This document shows, one piece after another, positions 49,980-59,104 of a stretch of 64,000 bases of DNA. How positions within the stretch are numbered: position 1 is the stretch's first letter; each line of letters begins with the position of its first letter. Source of the DNA: Sphingomonadales bacterium (lineage in GTDB: Bacteria > Pseudomonadota > Alphaproteobacteria > Sphingomonadales > Sphingomonadaceae). Location of the stretch: positions 62,001-126,000 of the forward strand of contig SEFZ01000004.1 in NCBI GenBank assembly GCA_004173185.1. The letters are read 5' to 3'. Position numbers and translations under genes: made by a program. The notes beneath the pieces are model-generated. The model had not been told where the DNA came from. It ran no database searches and saw only the letters and a list, made by a program, of their open reading frames with translations.

Positions 49980-51632
49980 TTATTCAGTGCCGGGTTCAAG
50001 ATAACGGTGGATCGCGGCCACCACGACCGACCCTTCGCCCACGCCAGAGGCGACGCGCTTGATCGATCCCGAGCGGACATCGCCCACCGCGAAGATGCCG
50101 CGCTTGGATGCGGCATAGGGCGAATCACCCCATCCGGTGACCACGAAGCCGCGCTCGTCGAGCTCGAGGCAGTCGCCCAGCCAATCGGTATTGGGCTGCG
50201 CGCCGATCATCACGAAGAGCCCGCCGACTTCGCGGCGCTCGCTCTTTTTGGTCTTGCGATGCGTCCAGGTGATCTGGCGCAGATGTCCGTCGCCTTCGAG
50301 TTCGGTGATCTCGGTGAAGGGGTGCAGCGTGATGCGCTCCGATGCTTCGATTCGCTCGATCAGATATTTGGACATGGTCGCCGCCAACCCTTCGCCGCGC
50401 ACGAGGATGTGAACATGCCCGGCAGTGCGCGCGAGGAAGATCGCGGCCTGTCCCGCCGAATTGCCGCCGCCGACGACCACGGCTTCCTGCGCCGCGCACA
50501 AACCTGCTTCCATCGCGGTTGCGGCGTAATAGATGCCGTTGCCTTCCAGTTCGGCATAAAGCGGCAGATCGAGCTTGCGGTAGCGCGCGCCGGTGGCGAC
50601 CACGACTGCGCGAGCCTGGATCGTCACGCCGTCGTCCAGCGCGATCCGATACGGTGTCTGATCGCAATCGATCTGGGCGGCGGAGCGTGAGATCAGCAGC
50701 CTTGCGCCGAACTTTTGCGCCTGCACCTGCGCGCGACCGGCAAGCGCCTGCCCCGAAATCCCGGTGGGGAAGCCCAGGTAATTCTCGATCTTCGAGCTGG
50801 TGCCTGCCTGCCCGCCCGGCGCGATCGCTTCGATGACGATCGTGTCGAGACCTTCGGATGCGCCATAGACTGCTGCTGCCAGCCCGGCGGGGCCGCCGCC
50901 GACCACCGCCAGATCGTGTACGTGATCTGGATCGAGCGTAACCGTCAGCCCGAGCGCATCGGCCACTGCCGCGTTGCTCGGGTTGCGCAGCGCCTGCCCC
51001 TCGGTGACGACTACCGGCAGGTCTGCCTCGGTCAGTCGGAAGCATTCGAGGAAGCCGCCGGCATCTGCATCCAGCTCGGTATCGATCCGGCGATGCGGCA
51101 GGCCGTTGCGCGAGAGGAAGGTTTCGATTCGCGACGTGTCCGCGCCGTGCGCCGGGCCGATCAGCGCGACGCCCGCCTCGCCGTGCAGCATGAGGCCTAC
51201 GCGGCGCAGGATGAAGGCGCGCATCACGATCTCGCCGATATCGGGTTCGGCGGCGATCATCCGGCGGAATGCGGTGCGCGAGACGCGGAGCACCCGCGTG
51301 TCCGTCCGCGCGCGGCCGGTGACGAGGATCGAGCGATCGTTGAACAGATCGAGCTCACCAGTGAACTGGCCGGGGACGTGGAGATGGACGACATGCTCCT
51401 GCCCATCGGCTTCGATGTCGATGATCTCGACTCCACCATTCAGGCAGAGGAAGAAATCGACGTTGCGGTCGCCGCGGCTAAACAGCGTTGTCCCGGCGGC
51501 AAAGTCTTCTTCATCGCCGAAAGCTGCGACGCGACTCGCCATTTCGGGGGCGAGCACCGGAAAAGTCTGCGCCTCGCGCAGATAGGGATCGGCGGGATCC
51601 AGTCGTTGCGACTGCGAATCGGTTCCGGACAT
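49980..51632 (-). CDS. cNMP-binding, Grx-like, TrxR-like fusion flavoprotein
   Basis: A 550-residue three-part protein. Residues ~20-145 form a Crp-like cyclic nucleotide-binding domain (FLCLNGGVEIIDI, GQFTGELDLF). Residues ~150-230 look like a glutaredoxin/thioredoxin fold without the active-site Cys. Residues ~238-545 form a thioredoxin-reductase-like pyridine nucleotide:disulfide domain with FAD site VVGGGPAGLA (243-252) and NADPH site VVVGGGNSAG. The redox CxxC expected near residue 370 is replaced (GIYYAATAM). So electrons cannot pass to thioredoxin in the standard way. The same architecture is annotated in other bacteria as FAD-dependent oxidoreductase. Its substrate is unknown. It is upstream of DUF3297. 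Confidence 0.88.
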   Translation of the reverse strand: MSGTDSQSQRLDPADPYLREAQTFPVLAPEMASRVAAFGDEEDFAAGTTLFSRGDRNVDFFLCLNGGVEIIDIEADGQEHVVHLHVPGQFTGELDLFNDRSILVTGRARTDTRVLRVSRTAFRRMIAAEPDIGEIVMRAFILRRVGLMLHGEAGVALIGPAHGADTSRIETFLSRNGLPHRRIDTELDADAGGFLECFRLTEADLPVVVTEGQALRNPSNAAVADALGLTVTLDPDHVHDLAVVGGGPAGLAAAVYGASEGLDTIVIEAIAPGGQAGTSSKIENYLGFPTGISGQALAGRAQVQAQKFGARLLISRSAAQIDCDQTPYRIALDDGVTIQARAVVVATGARYRKLDLPLYAELEGNGIYYAATAMEAGLCAAQEAVVVGGGNSAGQAAIFLARTAGHVHILVRGEGLAATMSKYLIERIEASERITLHPFTEITELEGDGHLRQITWTHRKTKKSERREVGGLFVMIGAQPNTDWLGDCLELDERGFVVTGWGDSPYAASKRGIFAVGDVRSGSIKRVASGVGEGSVVVAAIHRYLEPGTE

Positions 51633-51648
51633 GGAAACAGTGTGCCTG

Positions 51649-51686
51649 CAAAAAGAAGGGGCGCGAAGCCTGTAGCTTCGCGCCCC
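51649..51686 (-). terminator. Rho-independent terminator of the glycine-zipper gene
   Basis: Read on the minus strand, GGGGCGCGAAGC-TACAG-GCTTCGCGCCCC forms a perfect 12-base stem followed by TTCTTTTTGC. It separates the glycine-zipper gene from the flavoprotein downstream. Confidence 0.92.
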
Positions 51687-51709
51687 GTCCTTGCGTGTGG
51701 CGTTACGCC

Positions 51710-52060
51710 TTAGCGGCAGTAACGGACGCGCACGCTGCGGCCCAGATACGGGTCATATTGGCGGCGCACGGTGCAGTTGTTGTACCCGCGATGGCGGCGA
51801 TAATTCTCGCGGTAGTAATAGCCATCGGTAGGATAATAACCGCGCTCGCGATAGTAGCGGCGGTCATAATCGTAGCGATTATCGTTCGCGAGCGCCGCGC
51901 CAATGGCGATGCCGGCGATACCGGCAACGATGGCCGCGCCGCCATTGTCGCGGTCGCGATGGTGGCCGCGATAGCGCTGCGCGTCTGCGGGAGCGGCGGC
52001 AACGAGGACGCTAGCACCCAGGGTAACGCCCAGAACGGCTTTCTTCATAAGATTGGCCAT
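51710..52060 (-). CDS. Glycine-zipper secreted protein
   Basis: A 116-residue exported protein. The signal (KKAVLGVTLGASVLVAAAPADA) precedes a basic RYRGHHRDRDN stretch. A short glycine-zipper helix, AAIVAGIAGIAIGAALA, follows, then a Tyr/Arg-rich tail (YDYDRRYYRERGYYP...YYYRENYRRHRGYNN) and two Cys near the end (NNCTVRR, VRYCR). Small proteins of this design are common in the alphaproteobacterial envelope and their function is unknown. ATG 52060 follows GAGGAGGAAAG. Confidence 0.82.
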   Translation of the reverse strand: MANLMKKAVLGVTLGASVLVAAAPADAQRYRGHHRDRDNGGAAIVAGIAGIAIGAALANDNRYDYDRRYYRERGYYPTDGYYYRENYRRHRGYNNCTVRRQYDPYLGRSVRVRYCR

Positions 52061-52208
52061 GACTTTCCTCCTCATTCCAATTCCATGCCCTGACCCGATC
52101 TCTCATCAACGCGAGTCGCAGGCTGAGGATGCGTTTTTAGCCAAAAGCGTCTGAACCCCTGCGGAACTGAGTGTTCATCCGGCGTCCAGATCGGTAACCG
52201 CCCTTCCC

Positions 52209-52610
52209 ATGCGATACTGGCTCCTCCGCTCCGAACCCGATGCCTATAGCTGGGACGATCTGATCCGCGACGGCGGCACCGAATGGAATGGCGTGCGCAA
52301 TTACACCGCGCGCAATTTCCTGAAGGAGATGGAGCCGGGCGACCGGGCGATCTTCTACCATTCGAACACCGATAAGGCCGCTGTTGGCGTGATGGAAATC
52401 ACGCGCGCTTGGCAGCCCGATGGCGATGACGGCAAATGGGCGAGCGTGCGGGTCGATCCGATTGAGAAGCTCAAAAAGCCGGTGCCGCTGGCAGCCATCA
52501 AGGCCGAGCCACGGCTCGCCGAGATCGAAGTGTTGCGCCAGTCGCGACTATCGGTGACGCCTGTGCGCGAGGCCGAGTGGAAAGTGTTGCTCGAGATGGC
52601 GGGACATTGA
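52209..52610 (+). CDS. EVE domain protein
   Basis: A 133-residue single EVE domain: MRYWLLRSEPDAYSWDDL, WNGVRNYTARNFLKEM, GDRAIFYHSN, and the C-terminal SRLSVTPV. EVE domains belong to the PUA-like superfamily and bind modified nucleobases in DNA or RNA; stand-alone members occur widely in proteobacteria with unknown targets. The DNA repair gene ogt follows 61 bases downstream. Confidence 0.93.
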   Translation: MRYWLLRSEPDAYSWDDLIRDGGTEWNGVRNYTARNFLKEMEPGDRAIFYHSNTDKAAVGVMEITRAWQPDGDDGKWASVRVDPIEKLKKPVPLAAIKAEPRLAEIEVLRQSRLSVTPVREAEWKVLLEMAGH

Positions 52611-52671
52611 GCGCAAGCGGCGGGAAGCCAGTGGCGGACCGCTGAGGCATATCCGGGCGGAAGGAGCCGAT

Positions 52672-53157
52672 ATGACCCTCGCTTGTACCAACATGCCTTC
52701 GCCGGTTGGCGAACTCACGCTCGTCGCCAGCGACACAGGGCTGGTGGCGATCCTCTGGGAAAATGACCGGCCGGGCCGGGTGAAGCTTGGCCCGATTGCC
52801 GAAGATAATAGCCATGCAATCCTGATCGAAGCCGAGCGGCAGATCGCGGCCTATTTCGCCGGATCGCTCACCCGGTTCGATGTGCCGCTCGATTTTCGCG
52901 GCACCGATTTCCAGAAGTCGGTCTGGGCCGCGCTGCTGACGATCCCGTTCGGCGAGACACGCAGCTATGGCGAGATCGCGCAGCAGATCGGCCGGCCCAA
53001 GGCTTCGCGCGCCGTGGGCGCCGCAAACGGGCGCAATCCGATCTCGATCATCGCACCGTGCCACCGCGTAATAGGCGCTACCGGCGCGCTTACCGGCTTC
53101 GCGGGCGGGCTGGCGGCGAAGGAATTGCTGCTCCGCCTCGAAGGCCGAAACGCTTAG
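52672..53157 (+). CDS. ogt: Methylated-DNA-protein-cysteine methyltransferase
   Basis: Direct reversal of O6-alkylguanine: the methyl group is moved to a Cys and the protein is used up. The 161-residue protein has the DNA-binding helix region (DFQKSVWAALLTIPFGETRSYGEIA, RAVGAANGRNP) and the active-site Cys130 in APCHRVIG. It lacks the Ada N-terminal zinc domain. It converges with the esterase gene, whose stop overlaps its own. Confidence 0.95.
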   Translation: MTLACTNMPSPVGELTLVASDTGLVAILWENDRPGRVKLGPIAEDNSHAILIEAERQIAAYFAGSLTRFDVPLDFRGTDFQKSVWAALLTIPFGETRSYGEIAQQIGRPKASRAVGAANGRNPISIIAPCHRVIGATGALTGFAGGLAAKELLLRLEGRNA

Positions 53158-54059
53158 GGCACCAGCAGCCGGCGCATCGCGGGGACCGCTATCGCGAGTT
53201 CGTCGGTGACGATCTTGGCGAAGAAGTCTGCGCCGACCGGGCCGAGATGGGTGTAATCGAACGCCTGCTTGGACTGACCGAGCGGCTCGGCGGCGGCGTT
53301 ATCCTGGGCTGGTGTGTTTTGGGCTGGCGCGGCAGCGCTGGCGGGCGTGGGCCGAGAGGCGATGGTGGTGCCGGTCAGCGCGGCCGCGGCGACTTCGGAT
53401 GAAGGCGGCATCTCGGCGAAGGTATTGGCTATCGAGGGGCCCATCGCTTCGACCAGATCGGCGCTGCGCTGGTAGAGGTCGACCAACGGCACCTGCATCT
53501 CTGCGGCGACCTTGCGGATCGCAGCCGCCCAGGGATCGAGATCGCGGGTCAGCTTCCCAGCCTTGAACTGGCGGCGGGTGAGCGGGGTCAGCAACACCGG
53601 CTCGGCACCGGCAGCGCGCGCCTCTGCGACATAGCGCTTCAGCAACGCCGGAAATTCGCTGGCGAGTTCGGTCGAGCGACCGGGCTTTCCGGGCTGGTCG
53701 TTATGGCCGAACTGGATGAGCACCCAGGTTTTGACATAGCCGGGGGTCTTCATCTCGCCGAGTGCGAGCGCCCAGCTACCCTCGGCGATATAGCTGTAGG
53801 TGCTGCGGCCACCACGGGCGAGGTTTACGCACGCGGCGGACGAAGTGAGGTGCCTTGCGCAGAAGCTGCCGCCCCAGCCGGACAGCACCTGCGTAGTCGA
53901 ATCGCCGACGAGGATGATCTTGGAGGGCTTGATCGGGGCTGCGGGCGGGCGGGGGAGGATTCCGTCTCCGGCGGGGCTGGTTTGGGCCTGAGCAGTTTGA
54001 CCCTGTGCCGCGAACGGCGTGATCGCCAAAGTCAAAGCCGCCAGCAACGTCCTGCGCAT
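53154..54059 (-). CDS. SGNH hydrolase, rhamnogalacturonan acetylesterase-like
   Basis: An exported esterase of 301 residues, similar to rhamnogalacturonan acetylesterases of the GDSL/SGNH class. It has a signal peptide (LAALTLAITPFAAQG). Block I is VGDSTTQVLSGWG with nucleophile Ser54, block II has ARGGRS, block III is QFGHNDQPG, and block V is DYTHLGPVGA (Asp, His). An Ala/Pro/Thr-rich insert of about 40 residues (~225-262, ALTGTTIASRPTPASAAAPA) is unusual for the family. ATG 54059 with AGGGAGTGG is chosen over an upstream GTG. A role in pectin side-chain use is inferred, but no pectinase is nearby. Confidence 0.88.
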   Translation of the reverse strand: MRRTLLAALTLAITPFAAQGQTAQAQTSPAGDGILPRPPAAPIKPSKIILVGDSTTQVLSGWGGSFCARHLTSSAACVNLARGGRSTYSYIAEGSWALALGEMKTPGYVKTWVLIQFGHNDQPGKPGRSTELASEFPALLKRYVAEARAAGAEPVLLTPLTRRQFKAGKLTRDLDPWAAAIRKVAAEMQVPLVDLYQRSADLVEAMGPSIANTFAEMPPSSEVAAAALTGTTIASRPTPASAAAPAQNTPAQDNAAAEPLGQSKQAFDYTHLGPVGADFFAKIVTDELAIAVPAMRRLLVP

Positions 54060-54137
54060 CGATCCACTCCCTTTCACCCGGGCTATCGGAGACCGGTGTC
54101 ACTCGCAACCGCCAAGCGCGTCGTTGGCATGGCTGGA

Positions 54138-54701
54138 TCAGGGTGTGGGAGCAGCCGTCGCTCCAGTCGCTGGCAGCGCCGGATCGTCGAGGAGGATCGG
54201 CACGCGGTTCGATTTGTCGGGTTTCTTGCGGCCGACCTTCTTCACCGCCTTTGCCGTGTCGCGGATCAACAGCCCGATATTGGTCGCCTCGCCGGGCTCT
54301 TCGCAGCAGCTGTCATTGTCGATGATCTTGCCGATCGCGCGGACGAGGAAGGTGCCGCCGCCGAAAATGTCCATGCCCGTGGCGCAGCCCTGTGAGAGCG
54401 TGGCGCAGGGTGGGGCGGATGCCGCGAGCGCGCCGCTGCCGCTGATATCCGGGTTGCTGGGCATCGGCCGATCGGGCGGGCCGCGCTCGCCGGGCAGCGG
54501 CAGGCGAGGGACGCTGGTATCCGCCACGTTGGTGCCGCACACCATGATCTCGCCGTCATCGCGCTTGCAGGTTTCGGGCATGAGCGACCAGCGCTGGGTG
54601 CCGTCCGCGTCTTGCGCGGGCTTGGCGACATTGGTGCCCTCCACCGCGCGGGCGGGGACGTCCTGCGAGCCTGCAAGGGCCAGTAGCAGCGCGAGTATCA
54701 T
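54138..54701 (-). CDS. Secreted protein of unknown function
   Basis: A 187-residue protein with a short N-terminal export signal (MILALLLALAGSQDVPARA). Cys residues occur in ETCKRDDGEIMVCG and PPCATLSQGC and as a CC pair (NDSCCEEP), suggesting disulfides in the periplasm. A C-RDDGEI-VCG segment resembles a motif seen in several sphingomonad secreted unknowns. The C-terminus is Pro/Ala-rich. No family recognised. Confidence 0.68.
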   Translation of the reverse strand: MILALLLALAGSQDVPARAVEGTNVAKPAQDADGTQRWSLMPETCKRDDGEIMVCGTNVADTSVPRLPLPGERGPPDRPMPSNPDISGSGALAASAPPCATLSQGCATGMDIFGGGTFLVRAIGKIIDNDSCCEEPGEATNIGLLIRDTAKAVKKVGRKKPDKSNRVPILLDDPALPATGATAAPTP

Positions 54702-54728
54702 GTGCGCAGCTAAGCATGCGAAAGCGCC

Positions 54729-54760
54729 AAGAAAAGGGCGCGCCGGAATGCGGCGCGCCC
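54729..54760 (-). terminator. Rho-independent terminator of the third TonB receptor
   Basis: On the minus strand GGGCGCGCCG and CGGCGCGCCC form a perfect 10-base stem with a 5-base loop (54736-54760), followed by TTTTCTTGG. Confidence 0.9.
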
Positions 54761-54770
54761 GTTCCGTTTT

Positions 54771-56732
54771 CTATTCGCCGCCGAACCGCAAGCGGACGCC
54801 GGCATTGACTACAAAGCCGTCGAGGGGTGCCCAGGCGTCTACCGTCCAGCGCCCGTCTGCTGCCCTGCTTGGGCGAAGCAGGCGATCGTAGCGTGTCTGG
54901 CGGACGTCGAGGATATTCTCGGCATTGACGAAGATGCGCGCCTTGCCGACCACGACTTCCGCCAGAAGACCCAGATCGAAATAGGGGCGGCTGGTGGTGC
55001 GATAGGGGTTGTCTTCGAGCTGCTGCTTGCCGGTGTAATAGAGCTCCAGCCCGATCCGGCCCTTGTCATGCTCTTCCCACATCGCGACCATGCCGCCGCC
55101 GTGCCGGGGGGTCAGCGGCGCGACCCTGCGCCCGCCCAACGGATTGGGCTCGGACGCATCGACATAGACATAGCTGCCCGTCACCACGAAGCTGCCCCAG
55201 CGATGTCGCAGCAGCAGTTCGGTGCCGCGAATGCGCGATTGCCCCGGCAGATTGACCAGCCGCACGCGATCCGGCGCGATTGCAACAAGCTCGGTGCCAT
55301 CGTCGATATTCGATCCGAAGAAGGTGACATTGGCTTCCACCGGGCCGCGCGCATAGCCGATGTCGATCGAGGCGGTGGTCGCCGTTTCGGCCTTCAGTCC
55401 GGCCAGAGGCGCGAGCCGTGAGAGCCCGGCCGCTTCGATCTCTTCCACGAACGGCGTGGGCGCATAGAAGCCGCGCCCGCCCGATGCGCGGACCGACCAT
55501 GGCCCCGCGCGGTAGAGCAGCGACAGCCGCGGGCTGAACTGGGTGCCGTAAATGTCGTGCAGATCGAGCCGGGCGCTGCCCGCGAAAGTGAGCCGGCCGG
55601 TGAGATCATGCTCTACCTGCGCGAAGATGCCGGGCACGCGATAGGTATAGTCGAACGCCGGAAAGGTCCGCGAGCGGAAGCTGTCTTGCTGATAAGCCAG
55701 GCCGCCGATCCACGATGTCGTTCCTAGCTTGCCCGACAGCGAGGCCTCGGCGAACAAAGTAGTGTGCCGGTCGCGCTCGGTGACCGTGCCGAAGCCGTGA
55801 CGATGATCCTGCGTCATCGCCGAACTGCGGAAATGCGCGGTGACAGTGTCGTTTAGCGGTGCTTCCGCGACCAGCCCGGCATCCAGCCGTTCGGTATCCT
55901 GCGTCTGGCGGAATGCGGTGCCCGCCGGAGTGATACGTCCGGGCAGCGTTCCGCCGGTACGCTGCTCGGTCATCGCACCTGCAGTCGCGTAGATTTTCGC
56001 ACCGTCCGCATTTTCCCAGAACAGGCGAGGGCGGACGATCCAGCGGGTGTAGCCGGGCGTGTCGATCCAGCCGTCGCTGTCGAGATCCTGTTTCGACTGG
56101 CGGTGATGCCCGCCGGTGATCGAGCTGGATAGCCCGTCGCCAAACGGCGTGGCCAGATAAGCGGTCACGTCCTGACCGCCGCGCGAGGTTGCGTTAAGCA
56201 GCAATTCGCCTTCGGCTTCGCTGCGCGGGCGGCGCGAAACGAGGTTGATCACCCCGCCGAGCGCCGAGGGGCCATAGAGCGCGGATGCCGCACCCTTTAT
56301 CACTTCGACTTGCCCCAGATCGGTTGGCGGGATCTGAAGCAGTCCCAGCGAGGATGCCTGACCGCCATAAAGCGGCAGGCCATCGGCGAGCAATTGCGTG
56401 AAGCGCCCGTCCATGCCCTGTACGCGGATATTGGCGGCGCCGAGCGCGGGCGCAGTGACCTGAACGCGCAGGCCCCCGGTCTCGCTGAGGATCAGCGCGA
56501 TGTTACCCGGGCGCATGAGGATCTTTTCCTCAATCTCTTCGCGGCCGAGGACTTCGACGCGGACGGGCTCGTCCTGGACGCGGCGGCCCGATCGAGTCGC
56601 CTGGACGATGATCTCGTCTTCGCCTGCTTCCTGCTCGACGGGGGGCGTGGTTGCTTCAGTCTGGGCCCATGCCGAATGCGGCATGAGCAGGCCGGCCCCC
56701 GCGAGGAGGCCGAGCGCATGTTGTATTTTCAT
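54771..56732 (-). CDS. TonB-dependent receptor, siderophore/metal type
   Basis: A 653-residue receptor, shorter than the other two and of the BtuB/CirA-like size. It has a signal peptide of 24 residues, TonB box DEIIVQATR (~39-47), a plug with SETGGLRVQVTAPALGAANIRVQGMDGRFTQLLADGLPLYGG-like core and VEVIKGAASALYGPSALGGVINLVSRRP, and a barrel ending VRLRFGGE. The preceding gene encodes a His-rich secreted protein, so a metal or metal-chelate ligand is the best guess. No cobalamin riboswitch or Fur box was recognised. Confidence 0.92.
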   Translation of the reverse strand: MKIQHALGLLAGAGLLMPHSAWAQTEATTPPVEQEAGEDEIIVQATRSGRRVQDEPVRVEVLGREEIEEKILMRPGNIALILSETGGLRVQVTAPALGAANIRVQGMDGRFTQLLADGLPLYGGQASSLGLLQIPPTDLGQVEVIKGAASALYGPSALGGVINLVSRRPRSEAEGELLLNATSRGGQDVTAYLATPFGDGLSSSITGGHHRQSKQDLDSDGWIDTPGYTRWIVRPRLFWENADGAKIYATAGAMTEQRTGGTLPGRITPAGTAFRQTQDTERLDAGLVAEAPLNDTVTAHFRSSAMTQDHRHGFGTVTERDRHTTLFAEASLSGKLGTTSWIGGLAYQQDSFRSRTFPAFDYTYRVPGIFAQVEHDLTGRLTFAGSARLDLHDIYGTQFSPRLSLLYRAGPWSVRASGGRGFYAPTPFVEEIEAAGLSRLAPLAGLKAETATTASIDIGYARGPVEANVTFFGSNIDDGTELVAIAPDRVRLVNLPGQSRIRGTELLLRHRWGSFVVTGSYVYVDASEPNPLGGRRVAPLTPRHGGGMVAMWEEHDKGRIGLELYYTGKQQLEDNPYRTTSRPYFDLGLLAEVVVGKARIFVNAENILDVRQTRYDRLLRPSRAADGRWTVDAWAPLDGFVVNAGVRLRFGGE

Positions 56733-56794
56733 GATTCAAATCCTGATTCGAACGAACGAGGCGCGTGCCGCTGGGCACACGCAATGGCGTCGAA

Positions 56795-57109
56795 TCAGGC
56801 GAGGGGCGGCTGGAGCGGCGGTGCTCGGCTGAGCGAGTGGAGCGTCGCCGCCAGCGGAGCGAAGGGCGCGGTGGTTAGCGAGAGGCGGTGCAGATCGCTG
56901 GTATCGCGCGCCGGATCACCAGCGACGGGGCAGTGATGATGGTGCGCATGCTGCGCCGGTTCGCCGCGCTCTGCGCCGCAATCGGCCTCGAGCAATTTGG
57001 CGACTTCGCTCTGATCGGCATGCGCTGCGCTCGCTTGTGCGGGCTCAGCGATATGCAGGCCGCACCAGATCAGGCTGAGCGTCAGTAAAAGGCGAAGTGT
57101 GAAGCGCAT
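56795..57109 (-). CDS. His-rich small secreted protein (DUF2946-like layout)
   Basis: A 104-residue exported protein: signal helix (FTLRLLLTLSLIWCGLHIAEPAQA), then a short mature part with one Cys (EADCGAERG) and the cluster AQHAHHHHCPVAGD, a likely metal ligand set. The tail is Leu/Pro-rich. The layout resembles the small proteins often annotated as DUF2946 or hypothetical and found before metal-linked TonB receptors. It lies 62 bases upstream of such a receptor in the same direction. A regulator or periplasmic metal chaperone role is inferred. ATG 57109 has no strong binding site. Confidence 0.72.
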   Translation of the reverse strand: MRFTLRLLLTLSLIWCGLHIAEPAQASAAHADQSEVAKLLEADCGAERGEPAQHAHHHHCPVAGDPARDTSDLHRLSLTTAPFAPLAATLHSLSRAPPLQPPLA

Positions 57110-57142
57110 TGCTGCGTCGGTAACACCAGTTTGATTGAGGCG

Positions 57143-57173
57143 CAAAAAAAGGGGCCGGAAATCCGGCCCCTTT
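57143..57173 (-). terminator. Rho-independent terminator of typA
   Basis: GGGGCCGG and CCGGCCCC (57151-57170) form a perfect stem with a 4-base loop, followed on the minus strand by TTTTTTT. It separates typA from the His-rich gene. Confidence 0.93.
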
Positions 57174-57186
57174 CATTTGTTATGGA

Positions 57187-59010
57187 TCAGGCAGTGATCT
57201 TTGCGCGCGATGCCTTTTTGCGTTCGTTGGCATCAAGGTGGCGCTTGCGCAGACGGATCGACTTCGGCGTGACTTCGACCAGCTCGTCATCGTCGATATA
57301 GGCAATTGCCTGCTCGAGCGTGGCGCGCTTTGGCGGGGTCAGGCGAACCTGATCGTCCTTGCCGCCCGAGGCGCGGAAGTTGGTCAGCGCCTTGGTCTTC
57401 ATCGGGTTGACCTCAAGGTCATCCGGCTTGGCGTTCTCGCCGACGATCATGCCCTCGTACAGCGATTCGCCATGGGCGACGAACAGGATGCCGCGCTCTT
57501 CGAGCGGTCCGAGTGCATAGTTATTGGCTTCGCCATTGCCGTTCGAGATCAGAACGCCGTTCTTGCGGCCTTCGATCTTGCCCTTGTGGGGGCCATATTT
57601 CTCGAACAGGCGGTTCATGATGCCGGTACCGCGGGTGTCCGACAGGAACTCGCCATGATAGCCGATCATCCCGCGGCTGGGCGCCGAGAAGGTGATGCGG
57701 GTCTTGCCGCCGCCCGAGGGGCGCATGTCGGTAAGCTCTGCCTTGCGGATCGCCATCTTCTCGACGACCGTGCCCGAATATTCCTCATCGACGTCGATGA
57801 TGACGGTTTCGTACGGCTCGGTCTTGCCGCCATTCTCGTCTTCGCCAAACAGCACGCGCGGGCGGCTGATGCCAAGCTCGAAGCCTTCGCGGCGCATCGT
57901 CTCGATGAGCACGCCGAGCTGAAGCTCGCCGCGGCCAGCGACTTCGAAGCTGTCCTTGTCGCTGCTCTCGGTGACCTTGATCGCGACGTTCGATTCGGCT
58001 TCGCGGGCCAGACGATCGCGGATCATGCGGCTGGTGACCTTCGTGCCTTCGCGGCCGGCCATCGGCGAATCGTTCACTGCGAAACGCATCGACAGCGTGG
58101 GCGGATCGATCGGCTGGGCGTGCAGCGGCTCGGTGACGCTCGGGTCGCAGATCGTGTTCGACACGGTCGCGGTGGTCAGACCGGCGATCGAGATGATGTC
58201 GCCGGCATTGGCTTCATCGGTCGGCACGCGCTCAAGACCGCGGAAGGTCAGGATCTTGGACGCACGGCCGGTCTCGACGATCTTGCCGTCATTATCGAGC
58301 GCATGGATCGCCTGGTTGGTCTTGACCGAGCCCGAGAAAACCAGACCGGTAAGGATGCGGCCAAGGAAGTTATCGCGATCCAGCAAGGTCACGAGGAACT
58401 TGAACGGACCATCCGGATCGGCCGAAGGTGCCGGCACGTGATCGACGATCTTCTGGAACAGCGGGTTCAGCGTGCCTTCGCGCTTATCCGGAGTCTCGTT
58501 TGCATAGCCGTTGCGGCCCGATGCGTAGAGCACGGGGAAATCGAGCTGCTCGTCGGTCGCTTCGAGGCTGACGAACAGGTCGAACACTTCGTCGAGCACT
58601 TCCTGGATGCGCTCGTCGGGACGATCGACCTTGTTGACGACGACGATCGGCTTGAGGCCGAGCTTCAGCGCCTTGCCGGTCACGAACTTGGTCTGCGGCA
58701 TTGCGCCTTCCGACGCATCGACCAGCAGGATCACGCCGTCGACCATCGAGAGGATGCGCTCAACTTCGCCGCCGAAATCGGCGTGGCCGGGCGTATCGAC
58801 GATGTTGATGCGGGTGCCTTCCCACTCGACCGAAGTGGCCTTGGCGAGGATCGTGATCCCGCGCTCTTTTTCGAGATCATTCGAATCCATGGCGCGCTCT
58901 TCGATGCGCTGGTTGTCGCGGAAGGTGCCGGACTGGCGGAAGAGTTGGTCGACGAGCGTGGTTTTGCCATGATCGACGTGTGCGATGATCGCCACGTTGC
59001 GTAGGTTCAT
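57187..59010 (-). CDS. typA: Ribosome-associated GTPase TypA/BipA
   Basis: A translational GTPase (607 residues) that acts on ribosome assembly and stress adaptation, notably at low temperature. G1 is [10 protein letters not shown]2 lies in the ERGITILAK region, G3 is DTPGHADF, G4 is [10 protein letters not shown]-like domains II and III/V follow, and the C-terminal domain unique to the family ([26 protein letters not shown]). The upstream in-frame extension is rejected because the family starts [16 protein letters not shown]. Confidence 0.97.
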   Translation of the reverse strand: MNLRNVAIIAHVDHGKTTLVDQLFRQSGTFRDNQRIEERAMDSNDLEKERGITILAKATSVEWEGTRINIVDTPGHADFGGEVERILSMVDGVILLVDASEGAMPQTKFVTGKALKLGLKPIVVVNKVDRPDERIQEVLDEVFDLFVSLEATDEQLDFPVLYASGRNGYANETPDKREGTLNPLFQKIVDHVPAPSADPDGPFKFLVTLLDRDNFLGRILTGLVFSGSVKTNQAIHALDNDGKIVETGRASKILTFRGLERVPTDEANAGDIISIAGLTTATVSNTICDPSVTEPLHAQPIDPPTLSMRFAVNDSPMAGREGTKVTSRMIRDRLAREAESNVAIKVTESSDKDSFEVAGRGELQLGVLIETMRREGFELGISRPRVLFGEDENGGKTEPYETVIIDVDEEYSGTVVEKMAIRKAELTDMRPSGGGKTRITFSAPSRGMIGYHGEFLSDTRGTGIMNRLFEKYGPHKGKIEGRKNGVLISNGNGEANNYALGPLEERGILFVAHGESLYEGMIVGENAKPDDLEVNPMKTKALTNFRASGGKDDQVRLTPPKRATLEQAIAYIDDDELVEVTPKSIRLRKRHLDANERKKASRAKITA

Positions 59011-59104
59011 AGGATATCCTGGATACCGCTTGAGTGCGGTTTGCGCGGCCCCATAACCGAAATTGTGCGTTGCGGGAAGACCAAGCCGCATTAGGATGAG
59101 ACAC

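Noticed and set aside
54771..57109. Cobalamin riboswitch ahead of the third TonB receptor
   Set aside because: The gap is only 62 bases, and the leader before the His-rich gene is about 35 bases. No B12 box is visible.
57238..59004. 588-codon plus-strand frame antisense to typA
   Set aside because: Shadow frame. TypA motifs on the minus strand are all intact.
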